DNA of 64,000 nt from Epiperipatus broadwayi (taxonomy: Eukaryota > Onychophora > Udeonychophora > Euonychophora > Peripatidae), in NCBI GenBank assembly GCA_028023455.1, contig JAQFVV010000031.1:1550001-1614000 (forward strand), read 5' to 3'. Position 1 is the stretch's first letter. Every line of letters begins with the position of its first letter. Below the pieces are notes generated by a model. The model made no database searches. It was not told where the DNA came from and was given only the letters and a program-made list of their open reading frames with translations. Of the stretch, positions 11,601 to 24,904 are shown piece after piece. The position numbers were made by a program, and so were the translations under genes.

Positions 11601-12775
11601 TTAAGGCTTAATTCAGAAATGGAGTTTTTTTTTTTTTTTTAGATATTCTTTGCATATATATATCTTATTATATTTTTTCTTAGACTGGGGCTTTTAGTTA
11701 CACTTTTCTATATGTCATCAAACCTCCTGACTTGCATTTTTTAATCATCATATATTAATTCCAGTTTGCCATAATAACTTTTATCTGATATCAACATTCT
11801 TAAAGAATAAAAATCATTGTCCAAATCATACAAAACTTATTTTTTCAATTGATATAACTTTTTCTTTTTCTTCAGCTGCTAACTTGGGATTCTCTCATGA
11901 GTTTAGTATCCACATGACCAAGTCTTAAGCTCATGAACTGGTGCTAAAAAAATGTCAAATCAAATTCAGTATATTTTTCAGGTAACTGATCCACAGTTAA
12001 TCTAACTAGCCAATCATAATATCTGGAAAATAAAAGAAACATACCAACCTGTAGTTAATTAGCTTGGCAAATAGGAGTTACTTCTCCAATATTCATCCAC
12101 ATTAATGGGGGGGGGGGTAAAGATATATTTTACCAATGCAATTAAATTTTAATATAATTTCTTAATAAAACAAGATTTTAAAATTCTTATTATATATGAA
12201 TGGCAACAATTAGCTTTTCTGTCTATAAGAAACATCTTTTATTGAGAAAGTACTCAGAATTAAATAACAAAAATGCTGTTATTTGTCAATTGCTACAATG
12301 ATTTCATTCAAATGGCTATATTGAGATTTTTCATTCTTCAGCTAGCAATCAAATCAGCCACTAAGCTAATTAGTCTTAGCAATAAAAAGATAGTGCTTTG
12401 GCCAAGTTTTTAAATTTAGATTTTTTTATATTATAAAGTTTTTATCTCAGTTCATGAAAGTAGATAATAATACAAGACAGAATCCACAAATTAAGTCAGC
12501 ATTTGTCAAATGTGTTCCACAGAACACTAGTGTTCTGAGATATGAATAAAACATGCTTAGAAAAATTATAGTTAAATAAAATATATATTTTACATGCTTA
12601 TAATATATAAAAGGTTATGTCATAATTTTTAGTTTTTTTTTTTTTTACAAATATACTAATATCATTATCTAGCCATTCTCAATTCATTACATTTCTCTGA
12701 GTTAAATCCAGTTTTCCAAATCCTAACTTTTCTTTTTCAATCTCCAATAACCTTTATATCTATTATCCATTTATC
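8637..12775. other. AT-rich non-coding stretch
   Basis: No gene or intact element was seen over about 4.1 kb. Short features are a local inverted repeat around 9703-9765 (CTAGCTA and CCATTTAT halves), homopolymer runs near 11238 and 11622, and a G10 run at 12108-12117. Confidence 0.45.
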
Positions 12776-12779
12776 ATAA

Positions 12780-13110
12780 AAACTCTTCTAAGTTTTTACA
12801 ATCATTTGGATTCAATTAAAGCTCTATTTATCCATATACTACCATTTTTTTTAAAAGAAATTGTTAAATTCAGTTTCATTTTAGCTTTTTAAGTTTTTCA
12901 ATGATGACAGTGATACATGGTTATTATTTTAGCACATGTTTTGCTTTTGCCCCTTCTTTGTTAATCCCAATATATTTTAATCCCACAATGTTCTATATGA
13001 TCTGCAATATTTATATTGCTTTTTAGTTAAGGATTAGATTCAGAATTAAACTGACAAAAACCTTTATTTAAAAACTCTTCTAGATTCTTACAATTATTTG
13101 GGATTAAGAT
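12780..13110 (+). repeat. Diverged direct repeat pair, about 295 bp apart
   Basis: The phrase ACTCTTCTA(A/G)(G/A)TT..TTACAAT(C/T)ATTTGG occurs near 12781 and again near 13073. The similarity is short and the repeat class is unknown. Confidence 0.4.
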
Positions 13111-13524
13111 TTTAAATCTAGTTACTGTTAATCTAGATTTTTTTTAATCCATCACTTACCACCTTCTTGTTACTTTTGCAACTTTCTTTTTATCTGAAAT
13201 ATTTGAAATCTTTTATTACAATTTACATTTTTTACATCTTTTTCTTATCCAAAAAGATTTGATACCTTGTTTTAGAATTCCTTTGATCTTTCTTAATGGC
13301 ATTTCTTATTTTAAAATTTTAAACCATGATCATCTACAGAATATTTCATTTTCTTTCATTGTACAATTATTTTTATTACAAATTACTTTTTTTTATTTAC
13401 TCATATATAATCATAATATGATTTCGGTTTATTCACATAAGATCACACCATAGTTTTAAATTTTTAAATAACGTTTTGCTAAGATTAAATTATAATCTTC
13501 GATAACATTTTTTTTTTTTAAAAG

Positions 13525-13910
13525 CTATAAAGCTATATATATATAACATAGTTCGGATAGAAAGAAAAAACTTTTTTTTTAAAATTAAGACATGATATAC
13601 TTACTATTATTATTATTATTATTATTATTTCAATATAATAAAATTATTAATATAGTAAAAGAAATAACTATAAGATTAGTTGCTTGAAAGATTATGTGAT
13701 ATCCAAGCGTCAGGTTGAGATTCAATCCAGGAATTTTTAGTTTTAGAGCTCACAAAATTATCCCTGTGCTGCACTGCACAAGACATAATTTTTTTTTTAA
13801 AATAATAATATAGCTATAACATAGTTCGCATAGAAAAAAATTTTTTTTAATTAAGCCATGTTATGCTTATTACTATTATTTTTAATATAATAAAATTATT
13901 AATATAGTAT
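13525..13910 (+). repeat. Direct repeat pair with ATT microsatellite
   Basis: The block at 13525-13665 (AACATAGTTCG.ATAGAAA, then AATTAAG(A/C)CATG, then TAATATAGTA) recurs at 13800-13910. The first copy contains an (ATT)n run at about 13603-13629. Between them is CTGCACTGCACAAGACA, echoed after the second copy as TACTGCACAAGACA. It looks like a tandem duplication of about 280 bp. Confidence 0.65.
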
Positions 13911-14690
13911 ACTGTACTGCACAAGACAGTTTTTTAATAAAAAACATTTTGTCTTACCTTTGCCAAACTTTTCTTTGACAATAAATGTATAACCACCCAG
14001 AATGCTCTATGGGACCCATTTCTGAATACTGATTATGATCTTCATCGTTCTTGAGTAATGCTGGAAAATGTTTTAATTGAAGATGTGTCGTATAAGAACG
14101 AGAAATATCTTTTTCAGATTTCCACTGGTATTTCGCATTCGAAATGGGAATTTTATGTATTTGTCTCTGAAAAAAAAAAAGTTAGATATGAATACAAAAA
14201 AAAAAAAATTAATTAAGACATCTAATCTAATTAATTTAGAATTTGTTTTTGTTTTTTTATTTATTTAAAATTCTTTAGCCTTGAAGGATTAGGAAATGCT
14301 TCACTTAATTTATTGTTCAATATTTATTGTGAAATAAATATTCCCACAATGCTTCACTTCAAAAGTGTTTTGTCTTTGGATTCAAATAAATGAATAGAAT
14401 TTATAGGTCACTTCAAGATTTTTTTTTTGTATAGAATTATGAATCATTAACAAAATATCAATAAACATATATAAAATAAGTATATATAAATAAAATAATG
14501 TTTTCATTAAAACTTATTAAATAATAAAATAATTTAGTAAAATGTGTATATATTTAATTTGATAATTTGATAGGCTTCTGATGAAAATCTGAGTTTCTTA
14601 TCTCCAATGTGGGTTTAAATCATGGTTGGGTAAAACTTAAAAATTTTTTTTCAATTCAAAATAAATTTATGATTTTCCTTTGAGACAGCT
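13911..14690. other. AT-rich non-coding stretch
   Basis: No supported gene. A 63-residue open frame near 14077 is Lys/Phe-rich low-complexity sequence and is judged random. Confidence 0.45.
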
Positions 14691-14799
14691 GATTCATGAC
14701 TAATGCGACTTACAAGCCAGATACACTCTTGCAATTGATAGTATAATGAAACTTTTAACATTCTACATTACAACTACATATTTTCAATACAATATAGAA

Positions 14800-15985
14800 T
14801 TCTTCCAATAAAATCAAGAAATAGCTCTGGATTTTCCCTCATTAGCAACAATTATATGGAAAAACATCAAACTGCAGCTATAAATACCCCTTTCATGCCC
14901 ATTTAAAGTTTGATTTTGCTATGTTAATGATACATTTGCATTATGGATATCCATTAAATACATATCCATTCTTAGATGTTCATGTGACAAGACTCTCTCA
15001 TGGCAAAATCAAAGCTACTATTTACAGAAAATTCTCACACAAAGAAAAATACTTAGCATATGCATCCAATTATAATAGAAACAAAAGGATGAAGTTAAAT
15101 TATCACTATGGATTATAGCAAAAACACGAGTTTGTTAAAAACTAATGATTTGGAAAATGAAAAGATTTACTTAGAACAAATTTTCATGAAGAATGATTAT
15201 CCATAAGTTGCCATTAAGAAAACCTAAAATAGACAACAAACAAAAATATTAAAAGGCAATCAGTTATAGATATTGTAGTGTATCCATAAATACCAGAGAT
15301 AGCAGGAAAATTAAAGAAAATCTGCAATCAATATAACATCACAACAGCTTTTCAAAGCCAAAGTACACTTGAGGAATTTTAACTTCTACAATAATTTAAA
15401 ACTTGAAATGCTGAAAACTAAAATTGCATCTATAATATAATGTGTGAATGTGGAATTATATTCATGAAACAAGTAATCCCATTGAAAAGTGATTAAAAAA
15501 ACACATATTGATGATTAAAAAAGAAAAGATAAACTAATGATTAAAAAAGAAAAAAACCCAAATGTAATGCTAATGAATCTATTATTCAAGTGGGAAAAAA
15601 ATAAAAATATTGGATAAAGAGATAAAAGCTGCAAAGAAGAAAATTTAAAGAAGCTGCTCACATGACAATGACAAACAATTCCATAAGTCAATCTCTGTGT
15701 GATATTTTAAAACCTTTGAAAACCTTTCACTAACCTTGCTCTTATGAAAAAGAGTAGAGCAATCGACAAGGTGATCTACTTGGTTAGAGCGTCATTTTAA
15801 GTTCAGTATTCATAAATCAAAATGTCTCAGACTCAATTCCCATGCTAGTACTCTCATTGCTCACATCAACAATATCCGAAAAAGAGGAGAGAATAATTGA
15901 CTCAAAATATGTTATATACTAATCTGTATAGTATTATTAATAGATGAAATGCTTTTGAAAAATTTTAATAAAATTTGAAGGCCAA
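14800..15985 (+). pseudogene. Penelope-like retroelement relic 2
   Basis: This is a second, more decayed copy of the PLE family seen at 0.6-2 kb. Around 14835-14870 it reads SLISNNYMEK (family form SLLSNIYMEE). At about 14918-14945 it reads YVNDTFALW, where the first Asp of the expected YVDDTF is replaced. PFLDVHVTRLSHGKIKATIY follows (to about 15030). The Cys motif of the GIY-YIG lead-in survives as NCIYNIMCECG near 15425, but the YIG part is frame-disrupted. The shared 3' block follows: AAATTTAAAGAAGCTGCTCA, a tRNA-like stretch with CTTGGTTAGAGCGTC (about 15780), and a degraded version of the CTGAAGA...GAAAC region. Relic 1 has lost the other catalytic Asp, so the two copies died independently. 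Confidence 0.8.
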
Positions 15986-17870
15986 CATATAATTACAACT
16001 AGTGAAGTGTAGTTAATTACTCAAGATTATGTTTCTTAAAATAAAGCATTTGGAACTTTATCTGTATTTGATCTGACTATTCATATTTTTTTGTTTGGAA
16101 TAAATTAAAAGAAATTTATTGTCTGAGTTAGATTATAATTTTTATACCATTTTGTCACACAAAACATCAAATCAAATAAATATTAATCATAGTGAACCTC
16201 AGAGTAGACTTGGAACTTATGCAGTTTAGATATTAAAAATTATAACCTCATGGATTTAGCATTTGTGAGTTCAAATTAAAAACATAAAAAAAGATCATCT
16301 TTTTCATCTACTAATTATATTTCATATAAAATCTATCATCTTTCCTTTAAAAACTCTTTGTATTAAAATTTTTTAACTTTTTTTTTTTTGTCTCTATTTA
16401 TTTTTTCCTTCTATTTTATTTTTTAATGCCTCATTATTAATATTTACATTAGACAACAATTACGGCTATAATCTCAAGAACAGTGATACATTTCAAATTA
16501 TATAAAGACCATAATCATAAATTACTTTTGTGTATAATATTGAAAATTTATTAATAGACAGATGCCACTCATATACATAAATATCATGAGAGAATTTAAA
16601 GATAAGTCATTAACTCAGACCTATGAGATCATGATATTTTACCCATCATTAGTAAAAATAATACCATAATATAAATGTATGCTTATTTTTACAACACTCC
16701 ATCATTCTACATGACTTACCCATATTAACTGACATTCTTTACAAGCTAATTAATAATAGCTAGCAATGTTGGTTACATCCTACCGACATATAATAAATGG
16801 ATTAATTCAGTATTTTTAGTTTGAGATTTGGGTGTGAAATTTTCATCTAGATTCCATTGCTAATCAAACTTATAACATAGAATTCTGGAATATAGATAAG
16901 AGATGAACTTCTAATGCATTTTAAATTATTGTATGTTAAAATAATGAGAATTGATATTAATTAACAAGTATAGACCATATTTTTATCTGCTAATTCCCGA
17001 ACATTATTGCTTTGCTCTTAATCTGTAATTCATGATCATAAAGAATTAGGTTTAAACTTTAGCACAATTCTCTTTCCAAGCACAATTTGAAAACTGGAAA
17101 GAAAACACACACAATAACTTGATATTTATTGTGTAATGGCAGAAGCATTTATCATTGCAAAAATTGCTTTGTAAGAGAAAATTATTTTTGCATGTTTTAA
17201 TACTATATGTAGAACTGGAGTTGAGTTTTCAAAAACTATATCATAAATCTATTAATATAGATAAGTAGCAAAAAATACATAGGAAATGTAAAAAAAAACC
17301 AAGTACACAGAAGAAACAAGGTCTCTTTTATAATAGCTTTTCAAAAAAAGATCAATGGAGAAGAGTCATTACTCACCACTCATTCTAATTTACAGGTGAT
17401 AATGAGGTTTTGAATGGCATTTCATCATTGATAACAATATAGCTATAAACCCATTTACTATCAAATATAGGTTATTTAATAGGGTTGGCAATGAGTTAAC
17501 TATCTGAAAGAAGATTAAGCCTAATTAGAATCTGAACATTTTTAAAAATTTATCTGGCTCGAATTCAAACCCAAATTAAGAAATGACAAGTGTTGTGATT
17601 CACTATGAGGTTTTATAAGAAATGTTTATTTAAAGGAAATTTAGAATAATTGTGTAAAATTATAAATTGAAAACATCACCATTAATATATTTAATATCAT
17701 AAAAACTGAGTATTTATTATATCTAAAGATGGGTTTCATTAAATTTATTTTTAAAAATGATATTTTCCCCCTTATTAAATAAAAAATTTATAATAATAAT
17801 AATATTGAAACATCAAATATTTTTATATCATACAATGCACAACAATTTTTTTTCTTTACTTGAATTTTTT
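15986..17870. other. AT-rich non-coding stretch
   Basis: No gene was seen. No strong repeat was recognised. Confidence 0.45.
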
Positions 17871-18169
17871 TGTTAAAATACTGGTCAGTTTATGTGGTGA
17901 TTATTATTGATTTATTTATTTCTAGTAATACTCTGTAAGTTAATCTTTTTTGTTGTCTTGTTAATAGATCAACTACTAGAAAAAATTTAAAATTATTAAA
18001 AGCTATTGAACTAAAAATGATAAAACATGGATATAGTATTTATATCAATTAGGCCCATTATTTTGCAGATTTTAAGCTTTTTTTCTTTAATTATATGCTT
18101 TTATATTCACTTGCCATGTCTGTGTATGTTTGTTTCTCTCTGCATGTCCACATTTTCAAATTTTGCTCC

Positions 18170-18660
18170 TGGCGGACTTTTTTTTTTTAGTTTTAGTTTT
18201 ATCCATTTTTTGTTTTTAATAAAAAAAGTTTGATAATTTGAATTTTGCTCAGACTGAGATTTTTGATAAGTTTTAATTATTTTTGTTTCTAATGAAAAAA
18301 GTTTAATAAAATAAAAGATTTAATAAATAAAAGTTTTTTTTTTTATTCAGGAGTTTTCGCATCATGTCTATGTTGTTTTCTTAATCGGTCTTTTTCATAT
18401 GGCTCAATAATAATTAGTCTGAGAATAATTTATCAGCTACATTTTGCTGATAATGTAAGTTTTATAATCATAATTTAATTTTAGAGATTAAAATAGTAGT
18501 ATGTCAAAGTAGTTAAATTAAATTCCTTTTTTATTAGTTTTTGTTTTTAAAAATACTTTTTGATCAGGAGTTTCCACATCACATCTATGTTTTATTATTG
18601 AATCATAATTTTTGTCACATTTTTTTAGTTTATAACTAAAAAGTAATAAAATAATATGTA
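18170..18660 (+). repeat. Diverged direct repeats, T-rich
   Basis: TCAGGAGTTT(T/C)C.CATCA recurs at about 18348 and 18564, and TTTTTGTTT.TAATAAAAAAAG-type phrases recur at 18210 and 18280. The units are degenerate, with spacing of about 70-215 bp. Confidence 0.4.
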
Positions 18661-18726
18661 AAAAAAAAAGTTTTTTTTTTTTTTTAAATAATGCAAACGG
18701 TAATAGATGACTATAAAGAAGAAAAA

Positions 18727-19040
18727 TAAAATAATCTGACTAAAAAGTTAAAAAATATAACCAAATCTCTCAGTCCATTTTTGAAAAATATCTGAGATCT
18801 TAAAAATCTAGACTTATTATTAAACAATTAGAAATTGCAGGAATGTTGTCATTTCATAAAAGCATTTGAGGCATTTTTGATTTTTATGATTTATTTGAGG
18901 CTCAAATGCCTTTTTGAAATGACAATATTCCTGCAATTTCCAATTGTTTTTAATAAGTCTAGATTTTTAAGATCGCTGATATTTTCCAAGAAATTAACAG
19001 AGATTTAGTTTTTTTCTACTTTTTAGTAGGATTACTTTAA
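18727..19040. repeat. Long fold-back (about 140-bp arms)
   Basis: The left arm (18727-18870) and right arm (18901-19040) are reverse complements across nearly their whole length, separated by a 30-bp loop. The best-matched core shares AGATTTTTAAGATC and CCTGCAATTTC. No ribozyme core, open frame or terminal duplication was found. If transcribed, it would form a long hairpin. Confidence 0.8.
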
Positions 19041-19649
19041 TTATTTTTCTACTTTTTAGTTGACTAGTACTGTTTACGTAAAAGCATTATTTAAAAAAAC
19101 ATTTTTGTTACATATTATTTTTATCTTAAAATATATGTATATTAATTTATTTACAGTAATTATTTTAATGATTAATTCAAAATTATATAAAAAATGATAC
19201 TTAAAATGAATTGTAGCTTATAATAAAATATGGTGATTTTTAAAATTTTCTGAATTTTTGGCAGCAGATTATTGACATATGTGCATCAGGTTGAGTAACT
19301 ATACAAATGCATTACTGATAACTGTACAATTGAGTGATAGAAGTCAATGCTCAAGAATCAGATATAAAAGGTTGAACTTTATCCAGGATGCCATTATTTT
19401 ACTATTGTAGCCATTAATTTGAGAAACAAAAAGGATATATTCAAAATTTTATTTTATTAATTTATTTGAAAATGCATGAAGATGTAATCATAAAAAAATT
19501 CTTTAAAACCCTGAGCTTGTGAATGAGATGGCAAAATTAAATAGGAAATCACCTTTTTTTGCTGCCAAAACAGATGTTTCTTAATATTTGACTTTTTTTT
19601 TTTTACAGTGAAATATTCCACAAAAAAGTAAATAGACTATTTCTTAAAT

Positions 19650-20125
19650 AAATATTCAATTTTATTTATTAGAGAAAATACCATATATAATTTAAACAGA
19701 AGGGATTTATATTCTAAACATATGTTCTGTAATGTTTGTTATAATAGCTCAATGATATCTTATTGGGAATGGAGGATACTCTTAAACCAAAACATAGACT
19801 TTTGAAAAGATAAGAGCAGACGTCTTATCTTTTGAACCTAAATTTAGTGATATAGGCCAATCTAAAGCATCTTAGTTTAAGAGCATGAAGATATTTCTTT
19901 ATTCATTTTACATCCATTAATCTCTTTCTATATATTAACATTTGTAAAATTTTTCAATTTATTGTGTTAATATTATAAACTATTAGAAAAAAATGTAATA
20001 TTCAATTTTCATAATTTAAATAGAAGGGATTTACCCTCTAAACACATGAACTTTGATGTTTGTTATAATATATTAATGCTGTCTTGATAAGAATATCCTC
20101 AATACTCAACAAGACATTGTTAAGC
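19650..20125 (+). repeat. Direct repeat pair, about 345 bp apart
   Basis: AATATTCAATTTT, AGAAGGGATTTA, TCTAAACA.ATG and GTTTGTTATAATA occur in order at 19650-19745 and again at 19998-20070. This looks like a diverged tandem duplication. Confidence 0.6.
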
Positions 20126-20332
20126 TATTATAATAAACCTTACAGTACATATTCTTAGGTTCTAAATTCGTTCTGTTTAAATTATATTCCTTAAATAGTA
20201 AATTCAAAAAGTAAACAAAAAACATAAAAGATATTTATTTACTAAAAACTACATTATGTGACTCATTCCACTTACTATTAAATATCTTCTGTAGGAATAA
20301 TAATTTCTATCTATTTGCTATATTCAGAGCCA

Positions 20333-21440
20333 TAAGTGCTGGTTCAGCATGAAATACATATATTGGAGATTATTGATCTTTTCCACATGTGTGTAGTAGT
20401 GTGTATCAGTTGTATGAGATAGAGAGTATAGCTGAAGAGAGCTTGAAAGTCGGCATTCAAATCTACTATAATTATATCTAAACTACAAGTATATAAATTA
20501 TACTTGTATTCAAATATTACAGTTTCGGCCTGTAACCTGCCCCTTCCTCTTCTGTGTATTTAAATAGACAAAGTCCTATACATGAGAGGTCAGAGTGACT
20601 TAAAAGTCAACATGGGCATAACAATAGGCATCAATAAGGGATTTGGGTGTTCCACCATCAGATTTTCAATAGTATGGATTACTGTATAGTTGTAGGGTGG
20701 AGTAGAGTGAAACCTTCCGATTAAAGTTTGAAGATTTGCCATCTTAATATAAAGTGAGCATGGATTATATGTGTTTGGGAGATAATGATCTAAACCAGGG
20801 GTGAGTAATTGTCTTGGCTTGGGGGCCACAGAGGTTGGCAGAGAGCTGCATTGGGGGCCACCTTTGTGGAAGCGAAGGTTTAGCGGAGAGCTGCACCTTT
20901 TTCATGACACAATAAACACTGCTTTATTCCCTGTATTACCAAAAGAAATATTTGTTTGTCCATTCTTCGTTAAACACATGACATTTCATTACTGATTTGA
21001 CATTTTTTCAGAGAGTTCATGGTTTCACTAAAGTTGGAAATGTATACATTTGCTAATGCAAAGACAAAATTGAAATTAACTAGATCAACTGGAAAAGCAC
21101 TGCAAATCATATCTATACTGCACATGTGTATCCTAGTGGAAAATATGAGATGAATCTTCTGTCACACATGGGAAGGAAATCTCTGTTCAAGGCAGATTTT
21201 TCAGATTATCTTGGCGGGTCATATGTGGCCCTCGGGCCACTATTTGCCCACCCCTGATCTAAACCAATAGTACTGGTTCAGCATAAAATATATATTGGAG
21301 ATCATTTATATTTTTCACATCTGTATTGGTTTTATGAAATAGACTGGATAACTAAAAGGAGCTTGAAAGTCTGTGTTCAAATTCTCCTATAATTATATCT
21401 GAACTCCCAAGTATAAAATTACAGAACCATCTATTGTAAA
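20333..21440 (+). mobile_element. Tandem pair of a 465-bp retrozyme-like unit (family 2)
   Basis: The landmark GGTTCAGCAT occurs at 20341 and 21275. Subtracting the 461-bp hAT insertion and its 8-bp duplication leaves a repeat period of 465 bp, the same as at 60.6-61.3 kb. Both copies continue through ATATATTGGAGAT, GAGCTTGAAAGTC and a B-box-like TTCAAAT(C/T). The HHR cores here are decayed: the first reads CCATAAG and the second AATAGT where CTGATGAG is expected, though stem II and GAAAT (first copy) remain. The arrangement is what one expects from reverse transcription of a circular or multimeric ribozyme RNA. Confidence 0.75.
20796..21256. mobile_element. Non-autonomous hAT element (461 bp) with 8-bp TSD
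   Basis: The ends are CAGGGGTG and CACCCCTG, typical of hAT terminal repeats. The further ends read TTGGGGGCCACA on the left and, reversed, GAGGGCCACA on the right. ATCTAAAC flanks both sides (20788-20795 and 21257-21264), the 8-bp duplication characteristic of hAT. There is no transposase, so it needed one in trans. It interrupts the 465-bp repeat and is therefore younger than it. Confidence 0.9.
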
Positions 21441-24400
21441 AATGTGATGGACTCCCATTCTAAACTTTAGAGAAACAATCAAATATGGCTATTTAAATGT
21501 ATAGATGCAGTTTTGTCCTTCACTGAAGACCATCAGTTATTGGAAGTTAATCAAAAAATGTGGAATGTATCCCTATTATCTAGTGTTTATTGGTTACTCA
21601 AGCTATGAAACAAGATAAAGAAACCACATTTTTTTCTCTAATATACTCAATATTTTTCAAACATTTAGAAAAAATAAAATTAATTTTATGTTTCTTGAGA
21701 TGCTAGAGTAAATTTTATTAAGAAGGCAGCAAATAACAGCAAACTATCACTGATGTATGATCAAGTATTTTTTTGCTTATATTGTACTCTTCTTACTGCT
21801 TTTATTAACATGTTTTAGAGCATTAGAAAGCTGCTAAGGACTTTAACACAAATGATGACTCTATGATTCAACATAATGATACAGTGGCAGACTAAAACTT
21901 CCTGGTTCAATTCTGAGAATTTTTTTAAAAATCTCGACAATTAAATGGAGCTTCATACTTAATCTGCTATTTACTTGCATGAATATTATGACTTTCCAAG
22001 CTATAATATTTTAAGTTTATTTCTTTAAACATTATCCCTAATATATTGATAAAAAATCGTATGTCTTTTTCAGTTTACTCTTAATATGTTTCCAATATCA
22101 ATTTTATCATACTATTTTAAGGGTTCTAATGACTATTAGGCTTGTAGTTGATGGTTCTAGAGTAGAGTGAAAAAAATAGCTCTTAGAATCTTATATACAT
22201 TGTAGTTATAACTACACCTGTACTTCCACCATCTATGGTTTCATTAATTTGAGATTTGGGGAAAAAATGTTCATGAATATAAATTTAAATGCATAAATTA
22301 TGCACTTTTTCCCCTACATGAACAATATTATGAATCATCATTCAGATTAGCCATTTCTCAACTGATGAACACAGCATGTACTCAATCACATGGTTAATTC
22401 TTTTCAATTTATTATTATACTGCCTTTTTTATATCTTATATTGTTCTACTTTTTTGTCCATTATTTTTACTGACGTGTTAATATGAGTTGTTATATATTT
22501 GTCCGGCAGTGATGAAGTTTCTGGCACAAACTAATATGTATATAAAGACTGAATTTAACACATTAACAATTTTCTAAAAAGGAAATGAATTAATTTTGTA
22601 AATTAATATTAGATAATATTCTTATGATAACAAAGTTATTAGTCAAAATGTTGGTTTTGCTACTAATTTTACAATTTAAATTATGCTGTGATGTCATAAA
22701 AGAATGCTGGTATGAGTAATCATTCATCTGGCAAAAGTAACGTACATATGATTTAGGGTCCATCTTTAATCCTTGTCAAAGTAAATATGTGTAGTATTTT
22801 TTTTTTCCAAAATTAAAATTTGGGAACTGCCCACTAATGCAGTCCACTATTTTCAAAACTATGGCATCCTGCCCTCACAAAAAATTAGCACAAATGGCCA
22901 TTATATCACACCTTAGGTTCACATTACAGGCAAACAATGGCACTGTTTTTTAAGGATTGTTTAAAAAAGAATAGTCATTTATAACAGAACATGGTTTCAA
23001 GATAAGAAACTTCAGTCCACTATCATGCAGTGATACTAAGAAACAATACTTTGTAAATGGACAGAATTGCTGGGTTAAATATATGTACAATATATTATTA
23101 TTTTTTGGGGGGTTTGGCTACAACTTGGAATGAATGTAGATTGTTAAAAGTTTACTTGTTGGAAGATCATTTCTTTAAAAAAAAAGGAAATGGATGTTTG
23201 TTTCATTTCCACTAAATAAAGTTATATATAACCATTTTTCAAAATAAAAAAATCTTTATAAGTTTGCATAGTGGAAAAAAAATTTCTCAAAAAAAGAAAA
23301 AGAAAATGTGTGTCATAAAAATTACAAGTTATTATTTTTTCAAATAAATATTTAATTGGTCGATTAAGTTTGTTAGAAGTTCCCGGCGTAGATGTTATTT
23401 TCCGAAATAGCAAAATTAGAAACTTATTGCCGGACTAATCCTATGTATAATTTCTGAAATAATTTGTATTATAAAAATATGTCATAGACACAGAATTCAC
23501 TATTATTCATGATTTCAACTATTTACATAAAGATTTGAAACCAAATTGTTGTTTAATAGCTACTGAAATCAAATAAAAATATTAATTTCATTTTCACATA
23601 ACTCTGCTACCCACTTATTAAGTAAGTGTAAGCAATAAAATAGTTGGAATATATGAAAATAAAACTACCCATAGTAACTTTAACTATGCATTACTAGAAA
23701 TTTAGTGAATGAAATGAAATCACTTATAATTCACCTTAATAATTTATTAGTTGGTATAATCTAAAATTATCTGAAATTAGTACCTTTTCTTTTAAAAAAA
23801 TGTACGAGCGTGCTATTTTATATAATAGTTATTTTTACATTTTTGAAATAAAAATATATCATGCAATTTATAGGTTATTATACTTTTTTTTCATTCCATT
23901 AAACAAAGAAAAACTTGAAATAAACAATATTTTTTTTATGAAATACCTGTTTTTATTTGTTTCTGTTTAATTAAATTAATGATAATGGTACTAATCTATA
24001 ATTAGGTGTAGCTCAATCAAATTTATTTTAAATTACTAACTTTTTTCTTTCTTTCTATTTATTCATTAAATACTCTTTTAATTATTTTTATGAACTTTAC
24101 TAAAGGTGAAAGCAATTACTGAATTAATGACTTGTTATACACTTACTTATTTTAAATGTTTTAAAGAGTAATTTCTTTAAAAAATAAATAAGAAATGTTT
24201 GTCTGTATCATATAAAACTTTGAATGCATGTAACAAAAGCAGAATTAAAAGTAGTATTTTTTTGATGTCTATATATAATGAAATACATATAATACAATTA
24301 ATTAAATGTAATTAATGAAAGATAACTATAAAGTAATTTTTTATATTACTTGTATATAATTCTTAGGGACTGACATATATTTTGTTAATTACTAAAACTC

Positions 24401-24463
24401 TCTTAATAACTGAAACACAGGCTTATTATATATACACCTGTGTTTATATATGTAATATATAGG
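21441..24463. other. AT-rich non-coding stretch
   Basis: No gene was seen over about 3 kb. Positions 22800-22990 are relatively complex single-copy sequence without a recognisable frame. Tiny tRNA-like scraps occur near 21880-21915. Confidence 0.45.
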
Positions 24464-24725
24464 ATATATGAGCACACTTTCACACAACCCACCACTCTCC
24501 AGTCTATCTAATAACACCGATACACTCAAGCACATATATGCTGAAAAGCACTTATAGTATATATGTGTGGGAGATGATAATTTGGACCAACTGATGATTG
24601 CTGGTTTAGCATGAAATACGTGTATTGGTGATTATTTATCTTTTCAGCATATATGTGTTTGAGTGTGTCGGTGTTATTAGATAGACTGGAGAGTGGTGGG
24701 TTGTGTGAAAGTCTGTGTTCATATA
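24464..24725 (+). mobile_element. HHR fold-back, family 2
   Basis: The left arm (24464-24548) and right arm (24640-24725) are near-perfect reverse complements sharing GATAGACTGGAGAGTGG and GTGTCGGTGTTATTAG. The 90-bp spacer holds a complete hammerhead-like motif. The right arm corresponds to the tRNA-like half of the 465-bp unit at 20.3 and 60.6 kb, so this is a fold-back version of the same family. Confidence 0.85.
24576..24640 (+). ncRNA. Hammerhead ribozyme motif, family 2
   Basis: CTGATGA (24591-24597) is followed by stem II TGCT-GGTTT-AGCA, then GAAA (24613-24616). Next is the short self-complementary ATACGTGT and a GTA cleavage triplet (24622-24624). Stem I pairs ACCAA before the core with TTGGT after the cleavage site, and GATAAT with ATTATT further out. 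All conserved core residues are present. Activity may need dimerisation through stem III. Confidence 0.7.
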
Positions 24726-24904
24726 CCCTATATAAAACTCTCTTAAGTTATTTTTAGTAGTTTATTAATTCAAAGATTTTTTTAAAAATATCTACCCCCT
24801 CCCCACATTTTGAGACAAGTCTCTGGAGTGCGATAAAAGTAAAAAAACTTACAAAATTAATATGGCTATGTCCCATCTCCAGCAAAAAAGTCAAACTATG
24901 AGCC

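Noticed and set aside
14576-14605. CTGATGA followed by GAGTTTC
   Set aside because: No GAAA box at a usable distance and no pairing stems.
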